53,833 bases of DNA from DATESN01 sp035270785 (GTDB taxonomy: Bacteria > Bacillota > Clostridia > Lachnospirales > Lachnospiraceae): assembly GCA_035270785.1 (NCBI GenBank), contig DATESN010000079.1, positions 1 through 53,833 on the forward strand, read 5' to 3'. Below are positions 26,102 through 35,210 of the stretch, one piece after another. Under the pieces are notes generated by a model. That model saw nothing but the letters and a program-made list of their open reading frames with translations, did not search any database and was not told the DNA's origin. Numbering within the stretch: position 1 is the stretch's first letter; the number at the start of each line of letters is the position of its first letter. The position numbers were made by a program, and so were the translations under genes.

Positions 26102-27853
26102 ATGAAGTTGCAAGGTTTATCTAAGGCCATTACACGTTTCCCCTTAACTGTTATATTCTTATTAATGGCAACTATATTAATTAATATTACAATTTATAAA
26201 GAAGAAGATTATTATATTCAAATTATAACATGTATGATTGGTGTTGTTTTATGTAGTTGTCTACAAATTATCTGTGAAAGGTTTTTTTATAAAAGTGTAT
26301 TTCGGATTCTGCTATTATGTAGTGGCGTTATAATAACGGTAATTTATTATATGTTTGTAAGGTCGTTTCTAGTTCTAAGTGAGGAGATGAGTGTTAGAAC
26401 ATATGTGGCTTTATTAGCATTACTGGTTGGGTTTTTATGGATTCCATCAATCCGAGCTCGGGTTACCTTTAATGAAAGTTTCATGATTGCTTTCAAATCT
26501 TTTTTTCATTCTATCTTTTATGGCGGGGTTATATTTGGCGGGGTTTGCTTTCTCATAGCAGCCACCAATTTTCTTATTGTATCTATAGAAAGTAGAGCAT
26601 ATCTCTATACGTTGAACATGGTTTTTGTATTATTTGTGCCTGTCTTTTTTCTTTCACTAATACCAATTTATCCTATCAATAATAAAAAGATGGCAGATAA
26701 AGAAAATCAAAGAGAAGAAGTGATTCAGGAAGCTAACTGTCCAAAGTTTCTAGAAGGTCTCATTTCTTATATTCTAATTCCGCTTATCATAGCGTATACA
26801 GCTATTCTTATTCTATATATTTTACTTAATATTACTGGTGAGTTTTGGAAAAATAATTTACTTGAGCCTTTGGCGATCTCCTATGCAATCATAGGAATCT
26901 TATTATATATACTTTCCAGTAATATTAAAAACAAAATAACGATTCTGTTTAGAGTTATTTTTCCGAAAATACTGATTCCAATTATGATAGTTCAGATAAT
27001 AGCAACCTTCCTTGGTTTAGGATATGTTGGTATAATTCCTTCTCGTTATGTAATGATTCTTTCTGGCGTATATTTTATTCTTTCTGGAATTATAATGTGT
27101 ATTGTTTCTGTAAGAAAAAATGGTATTTTAGCAGGGATGCTGATTGTTTTTCTTATCATTTCTATTGTTCCACCCATTGATGTATTTACAATAAGTCGTA
27201 ATAGCCAGATATCTATACTGCAATCCGTACTTGAAGAAAATAAAATGCTTGCGAACAATACTATTACACCAAATGAATCCATATCAAATGAGGACAAGGG
27301 AAAAATCTACAAATCGGTAGAATACCTAGATAGGATGGAATATATAGAAGAAATTGCATGGATGCCAAAGAATTTCAATATTTATCACGATTTCAAGGGA
27401 ACTTTTGGATTTCATGAATATGGGATATCGGAAGATACTAGAAAGTATATTAATGTCTACTTAAATTCGTCAAAGCAAATTGATATTAAGGGATATGATT
27501 CTTTTGTGCATGCGTCCATTACCTCTGAAGGAGAACTGAAACAAGAGATTTGCAAGGTGGAGGAGTCTGGAAAAGTTTACACCATTTATAAAGAAAAAAT
27601 AGATAAAAAAGAATATATGGTATTGCGTGACAATCAAGATGAAAAAGTTATTTCTTTTGATTGTAGTGATATATTTTCAAGATATCTCAGCTTTCCAGAA
27701 GATAAATCAGAATTAGACATGGATCAAGCTATCTTCACTGTAGAAAATGAGAAAGCAAATATTAAAATCATTATTCAAAATGCAAGTTTGGAAGAATCGG
27801 CAGATCAATCCTATTATTATGTTGATTTCAATATTCTAATTTCAATATTCTAA
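26102..27853 (+). CDS. DUF4153 family membrane protein
   Basis: 583 residues from ATG 26102 (AAGGA 6 bp upstream); an in-frame ATG at 26078 with a weaker site would add 8 residues. About twelve membrane segments cover residues 15-370, starting after the motif SKAITRFPLTVIF, which is typical of DUF4153. The C-terminal third (about 390-583) is soluble and probably outside the membrane; it holds DRMEYIEEIAWMPKNFN. The family is widespread in Firmicutes with no firm function. The last codons run into a 14-bp tandem duplication that sets the present stop codon. Confidence 0.8.
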   Translation: MKLQGLSKAITRFPLTVIFLLMATILINITIYKEEDYYIQIITCMIGVVLCSCLQIICERFFYKSVFRILLLCSGVIITVIYYMFVRSFLVLSEEMSVRTYVALLALLVGFLWIPSIRARVTFNESFMIAFKSFFHSIFYGGVIFGGVCFLIAATNFLIVSIESRAYLYTLNMVFVLFVPVFFLSLIPIYPINNKKMADKENQREEVIQEANCPKFLEGLISYILIPLIIAYTAILILYILLNITGEFWKNNLLEPLAISYAIIGILLYILSSNIKNKITILFRVIFPKILIPIMIVQIIATFLGLGYVGIIPSRYVMILSGVYFILSGIIMCIVSVRKNGILAGMLIVFLIISIVPPIDVFTISRNSQISILQSVLEENKMLANNTITPNESISNEDKGKIYKSVEYLDRMEYIEEIAWMPKNFNIYHDFKGTFGFHEYGISEDTRKYINVYLNSSKQIDIKGYDSFVHASITSEGELKQEICKVEESGKVYTIYKEKIDKKEYMVLRDNQDEKVISFDCSDIFSRYLSFPEDKSELDMDQAIFTVENEKANIKIIIQNASLEESADQSYYYVDFNILISIF

Positions 27854-27854
27854 T
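27827..27854. repeat. 14-bp perfect tandem duplication at the 3' end of the DUF4153 gene
   Basis: TTCAATATTCTAAT occurs twice in a row (27827-27840, 27841-27854), and a partial third copy lies at 27887-27897. Because 14 is not a multiple of three, the second copy shifts the frame and brings in the TAA stop at 27851-27853. With a single copy the frame would continue for 13 more codons with hydrophobic residues. Confidence 0.8.
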
Positions 27855-27986
27855 TTTATTTTTATTGTCTTTTCTAATTTCAATATTTTGTTTTTGTATT
27901 TAGATTGGAATGAATGAGGAAATGAATTCATATATTTTATCTGAATAGGTTTAAGTCTTATGAATGATTATTTGGGAGGGACACAT

Positions 27987-29660
27987 GTGCCAAATGAAGT
28001 GATAAGCGAAGAGTATATGGATTTACTAGTGGAAAATGAAACACTAAATTTGTATGATGAAAAATACCAAGTAACATATATTGACTATGCTAATTCCATG
28101 GTTCATATTCCGAGTGTTGATATTGATAAATGTAGTATAGGCGACTATCCATACCATGTATTTCCATCTATTTATGTGTTGGAATCCATCAATAGCTTGG
28201 AAGAATCTGGAGTTATTAAAACTCGAAACAATCCTAATTTCAATTTGTTAGGCCAAGGAGTTTTAGTAGGAATTGTGGATACAGGAATAGATTATCTTCA
28301 TGAGGCTTTTCTAAATGAGGATGGAACGTCAAGAATTGGCTCAATCTGGGATCAGACAATAAATAATGGAGGAGTACCTCCTGAGAGTTTTACTTATGGT
28401 ACAGAGTATAGTAATACAATGTTGAATATTGCATTAAACAGTACAAATCCATTATCTATTGTTCCTTCCAAAGATGAAATCGGACATGGAACAAAACTAG
28501 CAGGAATTATAGCTGGTAATGCAAAGTTATCAAAGAATTTTAGTGGCGTTGTACCAAATGCAACAATTGTTGTTGTCAAATTAAAACTAGCCAAGCTGGT
28601 TGTAAGGGATATGTTTTTAATTCCAGCAGATAAAATATGTTATCAAGAGACAGATATTATATTGGGAGTCAGGTATCTTCTTTCGGTTGCAGCAAAATTG
28701 AATAGGCCTTTGGCAATATGCATTGGCTTAGGTTCTAATCAAGGAGGACACGATGGATATAGTTCACTGAGTAGGTATTTGGCCTTTGCTTCTCAATTGG
28801 CTAGAACAGCGGTAGTCTTGTCAGCAGGAAATGAAGGAAATACAAAAAGACATTATGTGGGTTTTTTGGATAGACCTCAAGAAATTAAGGAGTTTGAACT
28901 ACGAGTTGGAGCTAATGAAAACAATTTTTCTATGGAATTATGGCAGAGAGCTCCCCATCGGATGATTCTTGATATTAGTTCTCCTTCAGGAGAATATATA
29001 ACACCAATTTATCCAAGGATTGGTGAGTGCCGTGAAATCAGGTTCATTTTTGAACCGACAACCATATGGGTAAATAATGATGTGTTTGAAGTCCAAACAG
29101 GAGATCAATTAATATTAATGAGATTCCGGAACCCACAGGAGGGAATATGGAAGTTTAGAGTAAGCAATCTTGAGAGCTTAGCCTCGGAATTTCATGTATG
29201 GCTACCTTCCGGTAATTTGATTTCAGATGAAACATATTTTATAGATTCTAATCCAGATACTACCATTACATCACCAGGAGCATCCATAGAATCTATTACG
29301 ATAACAGCATATAATCCCACAAATGGATCAATTGCGATTGCATCAAGTAGGGGATATACAAGGACAGATATTATCAAACCAGATCTAGCGGCACCAGGAG
29401 TTAATTTGGTATGTCCAACTAAAAATAATAGTTACGGATTAGTAACTGGAACGGGTGCTGCCGCAGCACATGCAACGGGGATCGTAGCAATGGTATTAGA
29501 GTGGGCAGTTGTACAAGGAAATAATACATCGATTAGAGGATTTGATATTAAAAAGTTATTAATTAGAGGAGCAAATAGAGCACCAGATCTTCAATACCCT
29601 AATAAAACATGGGGATATGGGAAAATAGATATATATGGTTTATTTGAGGTGTTAAGTTAA
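27987..29660 (+). CDS. Subtilase (S8) family protein lacking the catalytic serine, Csp-like
   Basis: 557 residues. GTG 27987 is preceded by GGGAGGG at 6 bp, a far better start than ATG 27960. The layout (short prodomain-like start SEEYMDLLVE, subtilase core with a large insert between about 310 and 435) resembles clostridial Csp-type subtilases. Asp98 (GIVDTGID) and His167 (IGHGTKLAG) of the triad are present. The segment that normally reads GTSxAAxH is GTGAAAAH, so the catalytic Ser is Gly490. No signal peptide is seen. By analogy with CspC of C. difficile, a germinant-sensing pseudoprotease, it may be a non-proteolytic regulator; this is inference. Confidence 0.88.
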   Translation: MPNEVISEEYMDLLVENETLNLYDEKYQVTYIDYANSMVHIPSVDIDKCSIGDYPYHVFPSIYVLESINSLEESGVIKTRNNPNFNLLGQGVLVGIVDTGIDYLHEAFLNEDGTSRIGSIWDQTINNGGVPPESFTYGTEYSNTMLNIALNSTNPLSIVPSKDEIGHGTKLAGIIAGNAKLSKNFSGVVPNATIVVVKLKLAKLVVRDMFLIPADKICYQETDIILGVRYLLSVAAKLNRPLAICIGLGSNQGGHDGYSSLSRYLAFASQLARTAVVLSAGNEGNTKRHYVGFLDRPQEIKEFELRVGANENNFSMELWQRAPHRMILDISSPSGEYITPIYPRIGECREIRFIFEPTTIWVNNDVFEVQTGDQLILMRFRNPQEGIWKFRVSNLESLASEFHVWLPSGNLISDETYFIDSNPDTTITSPGASIESITITAYNPTNGSIAIASSRGYTRTDIIKPDLAAPGVNLVCPTKNNSYGLVTGTGAAAAHATGIVAMVLEWAVVQGNNTSIRGFDIKKLLIRGANRAPDLQYPNKTWGYGKIDIYGLFEVLS

Positions 29661-29768
29661 CGAAAAAGTAATGTGACTTGATTACAGAAATATATTTATA
29701 AATGATGTATAATAAAGCTAATTATGAATAAAATTTAATCCATTGCAAATAAAAAGGAGAAAATACAT

Positions 29769-32237
29769 ATGACTAAGAAAACTATTATTATCGGTGGAGT
29801 GGCTGGAGGAGCAACAACAGCAGCCCGTTTACGGCGACGGGATGAATCCATGGAAATTATTATGTTTGAAAAGGGTGAATATATTTCGTATGCAAATTGT
29901 GGATTGCCATACTATATAGGAGATGTTATTAAAAATAGAGAAGCTTTATTATTGCAATCACCAAGTGCAATGAAAAAAAAATATAATATTGATGTTCGTA
30001 CTTTTTGTGAGGTGACAGCAATTCATGTAGAGAATAAAACAGTAAGCGTAACTAATAAAGTGACAGGAGAAGAGTACCAAGAAAGTTATGATACGTTAGT
30101 TATTGCAACTGGATCAACACCAATCAAACCACCCATTAAGGGAATCGATGGAAAAAGTATCTTTACATTATGGACAATTCCAGATACAGATGCTATTAAG
30201 GAGTTTTTGAAGGAAAAGAAACCTAAAAAAGCAGCAGTAATAGGTGGTGGATTTATTGGGCTGGAAATGGCTGAAAATTTACACAATGCAGGTATAGAAA
30301 TAAGCTTAATAGAGATGCAAAATCAGGTAATGGCACCAATAGATTATGAGATGGCCCAATTATTGCATGAAAACATGAGAATGAATGAGGTTCATCTTAT
30401 CTTAGAAGATGGCGTGACATCCTTTGAAGAAAAAGATGGAAAAACAATCATTCATCTTGCAAGTAAAAAGGAAATCGATGTAGATCTGGTAATATTATCC
30501 ATTGGGGTAAGAGCAAACAGCATTTTGGCAAAAAATGCGGGGATTCTACTTAACCAAAAAGGCGGTATTATTGTAAATGAATTTTTACAAACTTCCATTT
30601 CTGATATTTATGCTGTTGGTGATGTAATAGAAGTAGAAAACTTTGTTTGGAAAGATAAAACTATGATACCATTAGCAGGACCAGCCAACAAACAGGCAAG
30701 GATTTGTGCAGATAACATTACTGGTGATAAAAAAGAATATAAAGGAACTTTAGGAACAGCAGTAGCAAAAGTATTTGATTTAAATGTTGCTACTGTAGGA
30801 ATGAACGAAAAAAGATTAAAATATTTAGGAAAAGAAAAAGATAAAGACTATTACACAGTGCTGATAAATCAGAAATCTCACGCAGGCTACTATCCAGGGG
30901 CTACATCCATAACACTTAAAATGATTTTCAACAAAGACGGAAAAATATTTGGTGGGCAAATTATTGGACAAGATGGGGTGGACAAAAGAATAGATACGTT
31001 AGCTACAACAATGAGATTAAATGGGACTATTTTCGATCTGGCAGAGTTGGAATTATCCTATGCACCACCATTTTCATCAGCAAAAGACCCAGTTAATATG
31101 TTAGGATTTGTAGCGGAAAATGTACTTGGAGGGTTCGTATCTTTTATAGAAACAGAGGAACTAGATAATCTGATTGCAAGTGATCGACATGATTATACAA
31201 TACTAGATATTACAGAGAACGCAGAAAGAATGGTGTTTTCTATTGAAAATTCAATTTCTATTCCTTTGGGAGAATTACGTAACAGGTGGGAAGAACTCGA
31301 TAATAAGAAACTGATTATTATCTATTGCTCAATTGGTGTTAGAGCGTATAACGCTGCCAGAGTATTAATGCAAAATAAATTTGAAAAGGTTAAAGTTCTC
31401 TCTGGAGGTACTTCTTTTTATAAATCTATGCATCATATGGAACAAGAACGGGATATAATAGAATTACAGACTCCAATCAAAGAGGTTGTTGAAATAAATA
31501 AGGAGATTCGAATTCTAGATTGTTGTGGAATGCAATGTCCTGGACCGATTATGAAAGTGTATGAAAATATTTGTACAATGAAAAAAGATGAAGTGCTTCA
31601 AGTTTCAGCAACGGATATGGGATTTGCAAGGGACATTGCTGCATGGTGCAAACGAACCGGGAACACACTACTTAGAACGGAAAGAAAAGACAAAGAAAAC
31701 ATTGTAACTATTAAAAAGGGAACAGATATTTGCCCTATCTCTGAAGTTTCTGAAAAGGTTAGTTTACCACAAGGCAAAACGATAGTTGTCTTTAGTGGTG
31801 ACCTAGACAAAGTATTGGCATCCTTTATTATTGCAAATGGGGCTGCATCAATGGGAAGACCTGTAACCATGTTTTTTACTTTTTGGGGTCTCAATGCGTT
31901 AAGAAAAGATGAAAAGGTATCAGTAAAGAAGCCGTTTATTGATCGTATGTTTGGGATGATGATGCCAAGAGGAAATAAAAAGCTAAAACTTTCCAAGATG
32001 AATATGGCAGGTATGGGTACTTTAATGATGAAAAAGGTTATGCGGGATAAGAATGTTGATTCCTTAGAACAGTTAATGAAGTACGCAATGGCAAGTGGAA
32101 TAAAGTTAGTGGCGTGCACGATGTCTATGGATGTTATGGGAATTACCAAAGAAGAATTAATAGAAGGTGTGGAATTTGCAGGTGTGGGATCTTATTTAGG
32201 TGACGCTGAAGAATCCAATGTAAATCTATTTATCTAA
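29769..32237 (+). CDS. CoA-disulfide reductase-type flavoprotein fused to rhodanese, TusA and DsrE-like domains
   Basis: 822 residues with four modules. Residues 1-450 form an FAD/NAD(P)H disulfide reductase (GGVAGGATTAAR; redox Cys44 in YANCGLPYYIG). Residues about 465-560 form a rhodanese with Cys520 in YCSIGVRAYNAA. Residues about 575-645 form a TusA/SirA domain with Cys590 in MQCPGPIMKV. Residues about 660-822 form a DsrE-type domain (VVFSGDLDKVLASFIIANGAASMGRPVTMFF). Each module moves sulfane sulfur, so the protein probably reduces polysulfide, persulfides or CoA disulfide and relays sulfur internally. A TATAAT (29708-29713) lies upstream, without a good -35. Thioredoxin and its reductase follow. 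Confidence 0.92.
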   Translation: MTKKTIIIGGVAGGATTAARLRRRDESMEIIMFEKGEYISYANCGLPYYIGDVIKNREALLLQSPSAMKKKYNIDVRTFCEVTAIHVENKTVSVTNKVTGEEYQESYDTLVIATGSTPIKPPIKGIDGKSIFTLWTIPDTDAIKEFLKEKKPKKAAVIGGGFIGLEMAENLHNAGIEISLIEMQNQVMAPIDYEMAQLLHENMRMNEVHLILEDGVTSFEEKDGKTIIHLASKKEIDVDLVILSIGVRANSILAKNAGILLNQKGGIIVNEFLQTSISDIYAVGDVIEVENFVWKDKTMIPLAGPANKQARICADNITGDKKEYKGTLGTAVAKVFDLNVATVGMNEKRLKYLGKEKDKDYYTVLINQKSHAGYYPGATSITLKMIFNKDGKIFGGQIIGQDGVDKRIDTLATTMRLNGTIFDLAELELSYAPPFSSAKDPVNMLGFVAENVLGGFVSFIETEELDNLIASDRHDYTILDITENAERMVFSIENSISIPLGELRNRWEELDNKKLIIIYCSIGVRAYNAARVLMQNKFEKVKVLSGGTSFYKSMHHMEQERDIIELQTPIKEVVEINKEIRILDCCGMQCPGPIMKVYENICTMKKDEVLQVSATDMGFARDIAAWCKRTGNTLLRTERKDKENIVTIKKGTDICPISEVSEKVSLPQGKTIVVFSGDLDKVLASFIIANGAASMGRPVTMFFTFWGLNALRKDEKVSVKKPFIDRMFGMMMPRGNKKLKLSKMNMAGMGTLMMKKVMRDKNVDSLEQLMKYAMASGIKLVACTMSMDVMGITKEELIEGVEFAGVGSYLGDAEESNVNLFI

Positions 32238-32276
32238 TAAAATCAACAATTCTTATAGGTAAGACAAAAGTTATTC

Positions 32277-32304
32277 TTGATATATACTTATATTTCGGTA
32301 TAAT
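32277..32304 (+). promoter_or_regulatory. Sigma-A promoter of the thioredoxin gene
   Basis: TTGATA (32277-32282), 16-bp spacer, TATAAT (32299-32304). The leader is about 110 nt and holds a small TGTGA/TCACA hairpin (32336-32350). Confidence 0.7.
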
Positions 32305-32421
32305 GAAACTATATCAATACGAGGAATTAGAAGTGTGTGATTAACTCACAGTGATTTTATTCTACAAGGTTATAATTATAAAATAGAAGATAAAAAATAT
32401 GAATGGAAAAGGAGATATAAT

Positions 32422-32733
32422 ATGGCAGCATTACACATAACGAAAGAAAATTTTGAGCAAGAGGTTATGAAATCTCAAATACCTGTACTAATTGATTTTT
32501 GGGCGGCTTGGTGTGGACCATGTCAAATGTTGTTACCAGTGATCGAAGAATTAGCAGGTGAAGTTACAACGGCTAAGATTTGCAAATTAAATGTGGATGA
32601 GCAACAAGAGTTAGCAGCACAATTTAAAGTAATGACGATTCCAACATTGGTTGTAATAAAAGATGGAAAAGTGGTAAGTACATCGGTTGGCGTAAAACCG
32701 AAAGCAGCAATACTTGATATGATAAATATTTAA
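32422..32733 (+). CDS. trxA: Thioredoxin
   Basis: 103 residues, the usual length; AAAAGGAGAT precedes ATG 32422. The active site is Cys31-Gly-Pro-Cys34 in FWAAWCGPCQM, and the cis-proline segment MTIPTLVV is present. It is a cytoplasmic dithiol carrier that would serve MsrAB and other reductases. A strong terminator follows, then thioredoxin reductase, so much of the message should end after this gene. Confidence 0.96.
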   Translation: MAALHITKENFEQEVMKSQIPVLIDFWAAWCGPCQMLLPVIEELAGEVTTAKICKLNVDEQQELAAQFKVMTIPTLVVIKDGKVVSTSVGVKPKAAILDMINI

Positions 32734-32737
32734 TAGA

Positions 32738-32777
32738 ATGACTGGGAACAGAAAATACTGACCCCAGTCATTTTTTT
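32738..32777 (+). terminator. Terminator between thioredoxin and thioredoxin reductase genes
   Basis: Perfect 9-bp stem ATGACTGGG / CCCAGTCAT (32738-32746 with 32763-32771) followed by seven T residues. It probably sets a higher level for thioredoxin than for its reductase. Confidence 0.9.
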
Positions 32778-32800
32778 AGAAGTAAATAGGAGGTGAATTT

Positions 32801-33703
32801 ATGTATGATATTATTATTGTAGGAGCTGGAACTGCCGGTTTGTCTGCAGCAATTTATGGAGTAAGAGCAGGTAAAAGTGTTTTAATTTTAGAAGAAAATA
32901 CCTATGGGGGTCAGATTATAAATTCCGCAGAAGTAGAAAACTATCCAGGAATAAAGAGGATATCTGGATATGAATTTGCAACCAATCTATATGAACAAGC
33001 AATAGATCTTGGGGCAAAAATTGAATATGAAAAAGTGGTAAAGATTAAAGAAAACGGGAATTCAAAAACAGTCATAACATTAAAAAAAGAATACGAGTGT
33101 AAAAGTATCATTCTTGCAACGGGAGCGAAAAACAGACCATTGGGACTCAGTAGAGAGGACGAATTGGTTGGGGCAGGAATTTCCTATTGTGCAACTTGCG
33201 ATGGAGCTTTTTTTAGAGGTAAAGATGTAGGAGTTGCAGGTGGAGGAAATACAGCGTTAGAAGATGCAATGTTTTTATCGGCATATTGCAACAAAGTTTA
33301 TATTGTTCATAGGAGAGATTCCTTTAGAGGAGAAGAAAAGTTAGTAGCTTCCTTAAAGAAAAAAGAAAATGTAGAATTCGTATTAAATAGCAATATTATT
33401 AAGCTAGTTGGTGGAGATCGAATTGAAGGAATTCTTGTTCAAGATAAAGATACAAAGAAAGAAAAGCTAATACCAATTAGTGGTTTATTTATTGCAATTG
33501 GTCAAATACCAGAGAATTCTTGTTTTGAGGAAATTATAGATCTTGATCAGGGCGGTTATATTATGGCTGTAGAAGATTGTAAAACAAAAGTGGATGGAAT
33601 ATTTACGGCTGGTGATTGTAGAACAAAAAAAGTGAGACAATTAGCAACGGCTGCAGCGGATGGTGCGGTTGCTGGGTTGGCTGCATGTGAATTCATAGGA
33701 TAA
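32801..33703 (+). CDS. trxB: Thioredoxin-disulfide reductase
   Basis: 300 residues; AGGAGGTG precedes ATG 32801. FAD-binding GAGTAGLSAAIYG at the N-terminus, redox motif Cys130-Ala-Thr-Cys133 followed by Asp, NAD(P)H-binding GGGNTALEDAMFL, and C-terminal GDCRTKKVRQLATAAADGA are all present. The NADPH-recognition arginines are not clear-cut (HRRDSFRGEE is present). Shorter than E. coli TrxB by about 20 residues, normal for clostridia. It regenerates thioredoxin. Membrane-bound CcdA follows after 20 bp. Confidence 0.95.
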   Translation: MYDIIIVGAGTAGLSAAIYGVRAGKSVLILEENTYGGQIINSAEVENYPGIKRISGYEFATNLYEQAIDLGAKIEYEKVVKIKENGNSKTVITLKKEYECKSIILATGAKNRPLGLSREDELVGAGISYCATCDGAFFRGKDVGVAGGGNTALEDAMFLSAYCNKVYIVHRRDSFRGEEKLVASLKKKENVEFVLNSNIIKLVGGDRIEGILVQDKDTKKEKLIPISGLFIAIGQIPENSCFEEIIDLDQGGYIMAVEDCKTKVDGIFTAGDCRTKKVRQLATAAADGAVAGLAACEFIG

Positions 33704-33723
33704 ATTAGGAAAGTAGGATATAA

Positions 33724-34389
33724 ATGCAATATTTAATAGCTTTTTTAGAAGGTATCATTACATTTGTTTCACCTTGTCTTTTGCCAATGCTCCCTATTTA
33801 TATATCATATTTTGCGGGCGGAAGTGAAAACAAGAAAAAGACAATAAAAAATGCCTTCGGATTTGTGCTAGGTTTTTCTATCATATTTCTACTACTTGGT
33901 GCTTTCGCAGGAACAATAGGGAATCTTTTAACACAACATAAAAGCATCGTTCATATTGTGACAGGTGCAATTGTACTGGTTTTTGGACTTAATTATATTG
34001 GAATACTAAAATTGAGGTTTTTAAATAATTCTCGAAAATTAAATTACAATAATCAAAGTACAGGTTTTGGTTCTTCTATTATTTTTGGGATGGTCTTTTC
34101 TATTGGATGGACACCTTGCGTAGGAGCTTTTTTGGGTTCCGCACTTATGTTAGCATCAGAAAGAGGGTCTATGATTCAAGGGATGTTTATGTTGAGCGCC
34201 TATTCCATAGGTCTGGGAATCCCATTTATTTTAAGTGCAATACTAATAGACAAATTAAAAGGAACGATACAATTTATTAAGAATCATTATAAAATGATAA
34301 ATTTTATTGCAGGGTTGTTTTTGATTGTAATGGGTGTTTTGATGATGACTGGGTATATGGGATATTTCCTCTCTATCTTAAGTTTCTAA
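33724..34389 (+). CDS. CcdA-type transmembrane thiol transporter
   Basis: 221 residues with six membrane segments. The paired cysteines of the family are Cys18 in FVSPCLLP and Cys132 in GWTPCVGAFLGSAL. CcdA proteins carry reducing power from cytoplasmic thioredoxin across the membrane to extracytoplasmic thioredoxin-like proteins. The neighbours support this: thioredoxin and its reductase upstream, a membrane-anchored TlpA-like thioredoxin downstream. Start ATG 33724 with a modest ribosome site (TAGGA). Confidence 0.92.
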   Translation: MQYLIAFLEGIITFVSPCLLPMLPIYISYFAGGSENKKKTIKNAFGFVLGFSIIFLLLGAFAGTIGNLLTQHKSIVHIVTGAIVLVFGLNYIGILKLRFLNNSRKLNYNNQSTGFGSSIIFGMVFSIGWTPCVGAFLGSALMLASERGSMIQGMFMLSAYSIGLGIPFILSAILIDKLKGTIQFIKNHYKMINFIAGLFLIVMGVLMMTGYMGYFLSILSF

Positions 34390-34441
34390 GATAAAAAAAT
34401 GTAGTTACTTTATCTAATACTAAAAAAGAAAGGAAGAGGTT

Positions 34442-35062
34442 ATGAAAAAATATATAAAAATGGTACTGATTGCGATGAGTTTATTAGTATTAATAGGAGG
34501 TAGCTCCTATGCGTACCAATATTTGATGAAGAATTATGGTAATGCAAATAGACTAAAATCAGTAGAGGATGAAAGCTCCACAGACAGGATTGTGGAAGAA
34601 GAAATTAAAGAAGAAGAAATTAAAGAAGAAGAATTTTTCGCCCCTGATTTTACGGTATACAACATGAATGGAGATGAAGTAACGTTACATTCACTCATAG
34701 GAAAACCTATTGTATTAAACTTCTGGGCAAGTTGGTGCGGTCCATGTAAAAATGAAATGCCGGATTTTCAATCCGTATATACCACGCAAGGGGATGAAAT
34801 CGAATTTATCATGGTAAATTTAACAGATGGAATGAGAGAAACGAAAGATAGTGCTAGTAAACATGTGGAAGATAATAAGTATACATTTCCAGTATACTTT
34901 GATTTGGATCAAAGTGCTTCCACAACATATCGAGTTTCTTCTATACCTACCACTTATTTTATTGATTTGGAAGGAAAGATAATAACATATGCCCAAGGAG
35001 CAATCAGCGAAGAAATGCTATTAAAGGGAATTAGTTATATTACAGAAAGCAAGGAAGAATGA
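34442..35062 (+). CDS. Membrane-anchored TlpA/ResA-like thioredoxin
   Basis: 206 residues; AAAGGAAGAGG precedes ATG 34442. An N-terminal membrane anchor (about 5-25) is followed by an acidic linker (about 40-60) with repeated Lys-Glu-Glu-Glu units encoded by a short DNA repeat, then a redoxin domain with Cys99-Gly-Pro-Cys102 in FWASWCGPCKNEMP and a cis-proline segment SSIPTTYFID. It is predicted to act outside the membrane and to be kept reduced by the CcdA protein encoded just upstream. Its targets are unknown. Confidence 0.92.
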   Translation: MKKYIKMVLIAMSLLVLIGGSSYAYQYLMKNYGNANRLKSVEDESSTDRIVEEEIKEEEIKEEEFFAPDFTVYNMNGDEVTLHSLIGKPIVLNFWASWCGPCKNEMPDFQSVYTTQGDEIEFIMVNLTDGMRETKDSASKHVEDNKYTFPVYFDLDQSASTTYRVSSIPTTYFIDLEGKIITYAQGAISEEMLLKGISYITESKEE

Positions 35063-35210
35063 TTTTCTATTATTTAAATAGATGAATATGCTAGATTTAT
35101 TTTAGTTTAATGGAAGATATTGTATTTATATATTTAAAGTGGTAAAGTTATAAGCATACAAGGATTTTTAAGACAAAAATGGTAACTAATAATACTTATT
35201 ATGAGGTGAT

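Noticed and set aside
31598..32149. 183-codon minus-strand frame opposite the DsrE-like domain
   Set aside because: Antisense to a well-defined protein domain, no ribosome site, and composition typical of a reversed coding strand.
34598..34636. Short DNA repeat coding Lys-Glu-Glu-Glu units in the TlpA-like gene
   Set aside because: It is a simple low-complexity linker between membrane anchor and domain, common in such proteins, and not treated as a separate repeat element.
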